Position numbers and translations under genes: made by a program. This document shows, piece by piece, positions 51,226-56,359 of a DNA stretch of 56,359 nucleotides. This DNA comes from Burkholderia latens (GTDB lineage Bacteria > Pseudomonadota > Gammaproteobacteria > Burkholderiales > Burkholderiaceae), in the NCBI RefSeq assembly GCF_902499045.1, contig NZ_CABVPL010000053.1:1-56359 (forward strand), in the 5' to 3' direction. The first letter of the stretch is position 1; each line of letters starts with the position of its first letter. The notes beneath the pieces are model-generated. The model was not told the origin of the DNA. It worked only from the letters and a program-made list of their open reading frames with translations, and did not search any database.

Positions 51226-53004
51226 GTCGACGTCGGTGCCGCGCGCGCATGCGGTGTGATACGCGAGCAGCTGCAGCGGCACCACGTGCAGGATCGGCGA
51301 CAGCTGCCCGTAGTGCTCCGGCATCCGGATCACGTGCAGGCCGTCGTCGTTGACGATCTGCGTGTCGGCATCCGCGAACACGTACAGCTGGCCGCCGCGT
51401 GCGCGCACTTCCTGCATGTTCGACTTCAGCTTCTCGAGCAGCGTGTCGTTCGGCGCGACGGTAACGACCGGCATCGCTTCCGTGACCAACGCGAGCGGCC
51501 CGTGCTTCAGCTCGCCGGCCGGATACGCTTCCGCGTGGATGTACGAGATTTCCTTCAGCTTCAGCGCGCCTTCGAGCGCGATCGGATAGTGCAGCCCGCG
51601 GCCGAGGAACAGCGCGTTTTCCTTGCGCGCGAACTCCTCCGACCACGCGATGATCTGCGGCTCGAGCGCGAGCACGCTGTTCAGCGCGGCCGGCAGGTGG
51701 CGCAGCTCCTTCAGGAACTGCGCTTCCTGTGCGGCATCGACGTGCCCGCGCAGCTTGCCGAGCGTCGCCGCCAGCACGAACAGCGCGACGAGCTGCGTCG
51801 TGAACGCCTTCGTCGACGCGACGCCGATCTCGGTGCCCGCGTGCGTCAGGAACTGCATCTCGGTCAGGCGCACCATCGCGCTCGTCGCGACGTTGCACAC
51901 CGCGAGCGTATGCGTGTGGCCGAGCGACTGCGCATGCTTGAGCGCGGCGAGCGTATCGGCCGTTTCACCCGACTGCGAAATCACCAGCACGAGCTGGCGC
52001 GGGTTCGGCACCGACTCGCGGTAGCGGTATTCGCTCGCGATCTCGACCTGCGTCGGAATCTTCGCGATCGATTCGAGCCAGTACTTCGCGGTGAGGCCCG
52101 AGTAGTAGCTCGTGCCGCACGCGAGGATCAGCAGGCTGTCGATGTCCGCGAACGCGGCGCTCGCCGCGTCGCCGAACAGCGCCGCGTCGAATGCTTCCGT
52201 TTGCGGCACCGTGTCGCCGATCGCGCGCGGCTGCTCGAAGATTTCCTTCTGCATGAAGTGGCGATAGGGCCCAAGCTCGACCGCGCCGCCGTATGCGCTG
52301 ACCACGCGGATTTCGCGCTGCGCGAGCGCGCCGTGGCGGTCGACGATCTTCACGCCGCCGAGCGACAGTTCGCACACGTCGCCTTCCTCGAGGAACGTGA
52401 AGCGGTCGGTGCTGCCGGCCAGCGCGAGTGCGTCGGACGCGAGGAAGTTCTCGCCGTCGCCGTGACCGACGACGAGCGGCGAACCCTGGCGCGCGCCGAC
52501 GACGGTGTGCGGCTCGTCCTTGTGCGTGACCGCGATCGCGTAAGCGCCGTGCAGCTGCTGCACGGCTTCGCGCACCGCGTCGAACAGGTTGCCGCGATAC
52601 AGGCTGTGCACGAGGTGCGCAATCACTTCGGTGTCGGTCTGGGACACGAATTCGTAGCCCTTCGCGCGCAGCGCGTCGCGCAGCGCCTCGAAGTTCTCGA
52701 TGATGCCGTTGTGCACGAGCGCAAGCGCGTTCGACGAGAAGATCGGGTGCGCGTTGTGCGTGACGGGCGCGCCGTGCGTGGCCCAGCGCGTGTGCGCGAC
52801 GCCGGTCGTGCCTTCCAGGTGCGATTCCCGTACCTGCGCATCGAGATCGGCGACGCGCGCGACGCTGCGCGCGCGCTTCGGTGCGCCCGGTTCGAGCACG
52901 GCGACGCCGCACGAATCGTAGCCACGGTATTCGAGGCGCCGCAATCCTTCGATCAGCACCGGAACGATATTACGCTGCGCAACTGCGCCGACAATCCCGC
53001 ACAT
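51187..53004 (-). CDS. glmS: Glucosamine-6-phosphate synthase (isomerizing)
   Basis: Makes glucosamine-6-phosphate from fructose-6-phosphate and glutamine, the first step to UDP-GlcNAc. 605 residues. The N-terminal nucleophile is Cys2 in MCGIVGAV; the glutaminase domain runs to about 235, followed by two SIS sugar domains ([20 protein letters not shown] and [13 protein letters not shown] in the first). The C-terminus is [11 protein letters not shown]. glmU lies 54 bp upstream on the same strand. I see no glmS ribozyme, which is a Gram-positive feature. Confidence 0.97.
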   Translation of the reverse strand: MCGIVGAVAQRNIVPVLIEGLRRLEYRGYDSCGVAVLEPGAPKRARSVARVADLDAQVRESHLEGTTGVAHTRWATHGAPVTHNAHPIFSSNALALVHNGIIENFEALRDALRAKGYEFVSQTDTEVIAHLVHSLYRGNLFDAVREAVQQLHGAYAIAVTHKDEPHTVVGARQGSPLVVGHGDGENFLASDALALAGSTDRFTFLEEGDVCELSLGGVKIVDRHGALAQREIRVVSAYGGAVELGPYRHFMQKEIFEQPRAIGDTVPQTEAFDAALFGDAASAAFADIDSLLILACGTSYYSGLTAKYWLESIAKIPTQVEIASEYRYRESVPNPRQLVLVISQSGETADTLAALKHAQSLGHTHTLAVCNVATSAMVRLTEMQFLTHAGTEIGVASTKAFTTQLVALFVLAATLGKLRGHVDAAQEAQFLKELRHLPAALNSVLALEPQIIAWSEEFARKENALFLGRGLHYPIALEGALKLKEISYIHAEAYPAGELKHGPLALVTEAMPVVTVAPNDTLLEKLKSNMQEVRARGGQLYVFADADTQIVNDDGLHVIRMPEHYGQLSPILHVVPLQLLAYHTACARGTDVDKPRNLAKSVTVE

Positions 53005-53058
53005 GAATGGTCAATCCTGTAAGTCGACGCGGGCGCCGCGCGGGCGCCCGCAAAGGGT

Positions 53059-54420
53059 TCAGCTCTTCTTCTTGACCGGGCGGACGTAGCCGCTCTTCGC
53101 GGTCTGCGTCTTCTCGTTCAATGCGAGGACGCCTTCGGCGACGTCCTTCCAGATCGTCGTGCCGGCCGCGATCGTCACGCCGCGGCCGACGCGCACCGGC
53201 GCGACGAGCTGCGTGTCCGAACCGACGAACACGTCGTCTTCGATCACGGTGCGGAACTTGTTCGCACCGTCGTAGTTGCAGGTGATCGTGCCCGCGCCGA
53301 TGTTCACGCGCGCGCCGATGTCGGCGTCGCCGATGTAGGTCAGGTGGTTCGCCTTCGAGCCGTGGCCGATCACCGCGTTCTTCACCTCGACGAAGTTGCC
53401 GACGTGCGCTTCGTCCGCGAGCTGCGCGCCGGGGCGCAGCCGCGCGTACGGGCCGATCACGGTGTTCGCGCCGAGTTCGGCGCCGTCGATGTGCGTGAAC
53501 GCGTCGATGCGCGTGCCCGCGCCGATCGACGCGTTGCGGATCACGCAGTTCGCGCCGATCGTCACGTTGTCGGCGAGCGTCACGTTGCCTTCGAACACGC
53601 AGTTCACGTCGATCGACACGTCGCGCCCGCAGCGCAGCGTGCCGCGCACGTCGACGCGCGCCGGATCGGCGAGCGTGACGCCGTCGGCGAGCAGCGCATC
53701 GGCGACGGTGCGCTGATGGATGCGCTCGAGCTCCGCGAGCTGCGCCTTGCTGTTCACGCCGAGCGTTTCCCATTCGTCGTCGGGCTGCGACGTGACGATC
53801 TCGAAACCGGCCTCGATCGCGAGCTCGACGACGTCGGTCAGGTAGTACTCGCCCTGCGCGTTCTCGTTCTTCAGCGCGCCGAGCCACATCGACAGCTGCG
53901 CGGTGGGCGTGACGATGATGCCGGTGTTGATCTCGGCGATCTTCAGCTGCTCGGGCGACGCGTCCTTCTGCTCGACGATGCGCGTGACGAAGCCGGACGC
54001 GTCGCGCACGATGCGGCCGTAGCCGGTCGGATCGTCGAGCGTGACCGTCAGAATCCCGTAGCGGCCGTCGCGCGCGGCGTCGACGAGACGTTTCAGCGTG
54101 GACGCGCGCGTGAGCGGCACGTCGCCGTACAGCACGAGCGTCGGTTGCGCGGGATCGAGCAGCGGCAGCGCCTGGCGCACCGCGTGGCCGGTGCCGAGCT
54201 GCTCCGCTTGCAGCGCGAACTGCACGTCGGGCGCGGCGACGGCGGCCTGCACCTGCTCGGCGCCATGACCGACGACGACGACGAGCCGCGACGGCTGCAG
54301 CGTGCGCGCGGTGGCGATGACGTGGGAGAGGAGCGGCCTGCCGGCCAGGGGATGGAGCACTTTCGGCAGCGCGGAACGCATGCGCTTGCCGGTGCCTGCC
54401 GCCAAAATCACGATATTCAT
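53059..54420 (-). CDS. glmU: Bifunctional GlcN-1-P acetyltransferase / GlcNAc-1-P uridylyltransferase
   Basis: Last two steps of UDP-GlcNAc synthesis. The start at 54420 ([20 protein letters not shown]) matches the family; 453 residues. Nucleotidyltransferase domain (1-230) with [11 protein letters not shown] at the N-terminus, YGDVPL near 105; left-handed beta-helix acetyltransferase domain (about 250-453) with hexapeptide repeats and the [20 protein letters not shown] segment. Ends in a Lys-rich tail (VRPVKKKS). Followed by glmS. Confidence 0.96.
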   Translation of the reverse strand: MNIVILAAGTGKRMRSALPKVLHPLAGRPLLSHVIATARTLQPSRLVVVVGHGAEQVQAAVAAPDVQFALQAEQLGTGHAVRQALPLLDPAQPTLVLYGDVPLTRASTLKRLVDAARDGRYGILTVTLDDPTGYGRIVRDASGFVTRIVEQKDASPEQLKIAEINTGIIVTPTAQLSMWLGALKNENAQGEYYLTDVVELAIEAGFEIVTSQPDDEWETLGVNSKAQLAELERIHQRTVADALLADGVTLADPARVDVRGTLRCGRDVSIDVNCVFEGNVTLADNVTIGANCVIRNASIGAGTRIDAFTHIDGAELGANTVIGPYARLRPGAQLADEAHVGNFVEVKNAVIGHGSKANHLTYIGDADIGARVNIGAGTITCNYDGANKFRTVIEDDVFVGSDTQLVAPVRVGRGVTIAAGTTIWKDVAEGVLALNEKTQTAKSGYVRPVKKKS

Positions 54421-54510
54421 GGCGCCAGCTTGTCTGAGGAGTTCGAAGCCGTCCATTTTAGCATGCGGCCCCTGGCGTTCCGGGCCTGTCGCGGCGCGGC
54501 GACAGTGCCG

Positions 54511-54532
54511 AAAAGGGGCGCGCTTCGCCCCG
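54511..54532 (-). terminator. Probable terminator after ttcA
   Basis: On the minus strand GGGGCG, loop AAGCG, CGCCCC, then TTTTC. It lies between the ttcA stop and the glmU start, so it would end the folB-ttcA transcript. Confidence 0.6.
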
Positions 54533-54556
54533 TTCCGGCCCGCGTTCGGGCGCTGC

Positions 54557-55552
54557 TTACAGATCGTCGAACTGGACGATCGAGATCGGCCGGGCCGCGC
54601 CGGGCGCGCGCGTGTCGTCGCCCGATGCGCACGGTTCCTCGTCGAACGCGATGTCGCCCTGCGGATCGGCGACGCCGCTCGCGCGCAGCGACGCGAACGG
54701 GAACTGCGTCGTATCCATCAGGTGCGACGGCACGACGTTCGCGAGCGCGCTGAACATGTTGTCGACGCGGCCCGGGAAGCGCTTGTCCCATTCGCGGATC
54801 AGCGCCTTCATTTCCGCGCGCTTCAGGTTCGGCTGGCTGCCGCACAGGTTGCACGGGATGATCGGGAATTCGCGCAGTTCCGCGTATTTTTCGAGATCGG
54901 TTTCCCTCACGTACGCGAGCGGGCGGATCACGACGTTCTTGCCGTCGTCCGATTGCAGCTTCGGCGGCATCCCCTTCAGCTTGCCGCCGTAGAACATGTT
55001 CAGCAGCAACGTTTGCAGGATGTCGTCGCGATGGTGGCCGAGCGCGATCTTGGTCGCGCCGAGCTCGCCGGCCACGCGGTACAGGATCCCGCGGCGCAGC
55101 CGCGAGCACAGCGAGCAGGTCGTCTTGCCTTCGGGCACGAGCCGCTTGACGATGCTGTAGGTGTCCTGGTTCTCGATGTGGAACGGCACGCCGATCTGCG
55201 TCAGGTACTCGGGCAGCACGTGCTCGGGGAAGCCCGGCTGCTTCTGGTCGAGGTTGACCGCGACGATGTCGAAGTCGATCGGCGCGCGCTCGCGCAGGCG
55301 CAGCAGCACGTCGAGCATCGCATAGCTGTCCTTGCCGCCGGACAGGCACACCATCACCTTGTCGCCGTCCTCGATCATGTTGTAGTCGCCGATCGCTTGG
55401 CCGACCTGGCGCACGATCCGCTTGAACAGCTTGTTGTTCTCGTACGCTTCCTTCTGCTCGCGGCGCGTCAGCGCGCGCCGGCCGGTTTCGGCGACGGTGG
55501 CTTCGACGGCGACGCCATCGGCCGCCGTGTCGTTCATGTGGGGGGCGTTCAT
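54557..55552 (-). CDS. ttcA: tRNA 2-thiocytidine biosynthesis protein TtcA
   Basis: Iron-sulfur PP-loop ATPase that thiolates cytidine 32 in some tRNAs. The start at 55552 ([20 protein letters not shown]) overlaps the folB stop (ATGA); 331 residues. PP-loop SGGKDS at 71-76; Cys146 and Cys149 in TCSLCSR and Cys234/Cys237 in PCNLCGS, of which three or so hold the cluster; [20 protein letters not shown] is also typical. Confidence 0.95.
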   Translation of the reverse strand: MNAPHMNDTAADGVAVEATVAETGRRALTRREQKEAYENNKLFKRIVRQVGQAIGDYNMIEDGDKVMVCLSGGKDSYAMLDVLLRLRERAPIDFDIVAVNLDQKQPGFPEHVLPEYLTQIGVPFHIENQDTYSIVKRLVPEGKTTCSLCSRLRRGILYRVAGELGATKIALGHHRDDILQTLLLNMFYGGKLKGMPPKLQSDDGKNVVIRPLAYVRETDLEKYAELREFPIIPCNLCGSQPNLKRAEMKALIREWDKRFPGRVDNMFSALANVVPSHLMDTTQFPFASLRASGVADPQGDIAFDEEPCASGDDTRAPGAARPISIVQFDDL

Positions 55553-55953
55553 GCGCGCTCCTCGTCCTTGATGCGAAAGACTTCGACGCCGACGGCGTCG
55601 CAGTCCGGATAGGCGTCCGGTTTCTCGGTACGGACGCGTACCGCGCGCACGGTGTCGTGCGCCAGCAGGGTCGCGGCGATCGCGTCGCACAGCGTTTCCT
55701 GCAGATGAATGTGGCCGCGCGCGAGGCATTGCGCGACGCTCTGCTTCATCAGGTCGTAGTCGACGACTTCATGCAGCCGGTCGTCGACGGGCGTCGATTG
55801 CGCGAGCGGCACGAACAGGTCGACGTTGATGACGACGCGCTGCTCGCCGCGCTTCTCGTGTTCGAAGGCCCCGATGTTGATGTGCACCTCGTAGTCGCGC
55901 AGGTAGAGCCTGCGGCAGTCCGCGAGGCGGGGGTGCAGGAGAGCGGAAAACAT
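55549..55953 (-). CDS. folB: Dihydroneopterin aldolase
   Basis: Folate pathway enzyme that splits dihydroneopterin to 6-hydroxymethyl-dihydropterin. 134 residues from the ATG at 55953 ([20 protein letters not shown]); a TTG at 55968 would add five. Family motifs: [31 protein letters not shown], and the catalytic-region [12 protein letters not shown]; the conserved Lys lies in [20 protein letters not shown]. Coupled to ttcA. Confidence 0.92.
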   Translation of the reverse strand: MFSALLHPRLADCRRLYLRDYEVHINIGAFEHEKRGEQRVVINVDLFVPLAQSTPVDDRLHEVVDYDLMKQSVAQCLARGHIHLQETLCDAIAATLLAHDTVRAVRVRTEKPDAYPDCDAVGVEVFRIKDEERA

Positions 55954-56031
55954 GGTCGTCCCAGTCAAATTGGCGTGCGCACACGCAAAGCGGCGCGGGC
56001 GGCGGCGGTCGGGCCGCGCGCGCCGCGCAGT

Positions 56032-56359
56032 TCAGTCAGTCGGGCCGGCGGCCGGCGGCACCAGGTGCTCGCCGCCGTCGACGGTCAGCGTCGCGCCCGT
56101 CACGCCGGGCGCGCTCGCGAGATAGCAGGCCGCCGCCGCGATGTCGTTCGCGTGCGGCGCGTGACCGCGCACGAGCGCCGCGACGCGCACCTTCGGCGCG
56201 AGCGCCAGCGCGAGCGCCGACGTCGCGCGGTTCAGCGCGGCCTGCATCAGCGCGTGCGACAGCTGCGCCGGCGCCGGGTGAAACAGGGCCTGGTCCAGCA
56301 CGTGGATCGCGCACGCACGCAGCGATTCGTCGTCGCGCGCGGCGTCGGGCGTCGCGTCG
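56032..56359 (-). CDS. Short-chain dehydrogenase/reductase-like protein, 5' part outside window
   Basis: Last 108 residues of an SDR-type protein. The C-terminal signature GVTGATLTVDGGEHL (about 20 residues before the stop) and the preceding APHANDIAAAACYLASA are standard. The place of the catalytic YxxxK reads HALMQ in LSHALMQAALNRATSALALA, so both Tyr and Lys seem replaced. It lies about 80 bp upstream of folB on the same strand, as pteridine-type reductases sometimes do, but catalysis of the usual kind is doubtful. Confidence 0.8.
   Translation of the reverse strand, partial: DATPDAARDDESLRACAIHVLDQALFHPAPAQLSHALMQAALNRATSALALALAPKVRVAALVRGHAPHANDIAAAACYLASAPGVTGATLTVDGGEHLVPPAAGPTD

Noticed and set aside
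53005-53058. glmS ribozyme between glmU and glmS
   Set aside because: The gap is only 54 bp and this riboswitch is a Gram-positive feature.
1-56359. tRNA, rRNA, CRISPR arrays, insertion sequences, prophage
   Set aside because: No clover-leaf-like, spaced-repeat or transposase/integrase sequence was found on reading; a covariance-model search would be needed for certainty about small RNAs.

Overview
The window reads as a piece of a high-GC (roughly two thirds G+C) beta-proteobacterial main chromosome. Gene content, codon bias (codons mostly ending in G or C) and the flg gene layout point to Burkholderia, most likely the Burkholderia cepacia complex. This is inference from protein resemblance, not a database match. 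I see no rRNA, tRNA, CRISPR array, insertion sequence or prophage.

Layout. (1) 1-3045: a truncated XRE-cupin regulator divergent from a 616-residue aminopeptidase P. (2) 3123-17606: a flagellar block. flgN, flgM and flgA run leftward. flgBCDEFGHIJ, a YcgR-type PilZ brake gene and flgKL run rightward. A FlhDC-like box lies between flgA and flgB, and three near-consensus sigma-28 promoters precede flgM, ycgR and flgK. (3) 17899-19203: an NCS2 uracil permease. (4) 19231-24096: a leftward archaic (Csu-like) chaperone-usher pilus operon. (5) 24984-27103: a LysR regulator divergent from a split chromate transporter (two half-size ChrA proteins). (6) 27166-30595: a small membrane protein, a DUF1275 membrane protein preceded by an 8-bp tandem repeat, a general porin and a small alanine-rich protein. 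(7) 30839-32194: glutathione reductase. (8) 32272-47741: a polyamine locus. A leftward run of ten genes holds puuD, puuA, an spuC-type aminotransferase, potFGHI, a coiled-coil/beta-barrel outer-membrane protein and two gamma-glutamylputrescine oxidase paralogues. Diverging from it are puuR and an aldehyde dehydrogenase, with three related dyads as candidate PuuR operators between. (9) 47813-49524: a CopZ-like metallochaperone with a CueR-type promoter and apparently no standard start codon, then a cupredoxin and an FTR1 iron permease. (10) 49595-51047: two small hypothetical genes and a RelE/HigA-type toxin-antitoxin pair beside a likely attTn7 site. (11) 51187-56359: glmS, glmU, ttcA, folB and the C-terminal part of a short-chain dehydrogenase-like protein.

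How it fits together. The flagellar block encodes rod, hook, rings and hook-filament junction with the anti-sigma factor FlgM, and its promoters suggest the usual master-regulator (class 2) and sigma-28 (class 3) timing. The polyamine locus combines uptake (ABC transporter, possibly its own outer-membrane channel), the gamma-glutamylation route (PuuA, PuuB, PuuC, PuuD) and a transaminase route (SpuC), under a PuuR-like repressor. No wholly new system is evident. The best leads are the DUF3138-like candidate polyamine channel, the CopZ-like gene with a probable ACG start, the two-gene FTR1 locus without visible FtrA/FtrD, the 8-bp repeat before the DUF1275 gene, the hairpin just after the ycgR sigma-28 promoter, and the SDR-like protein lacking its YxxxK pair.
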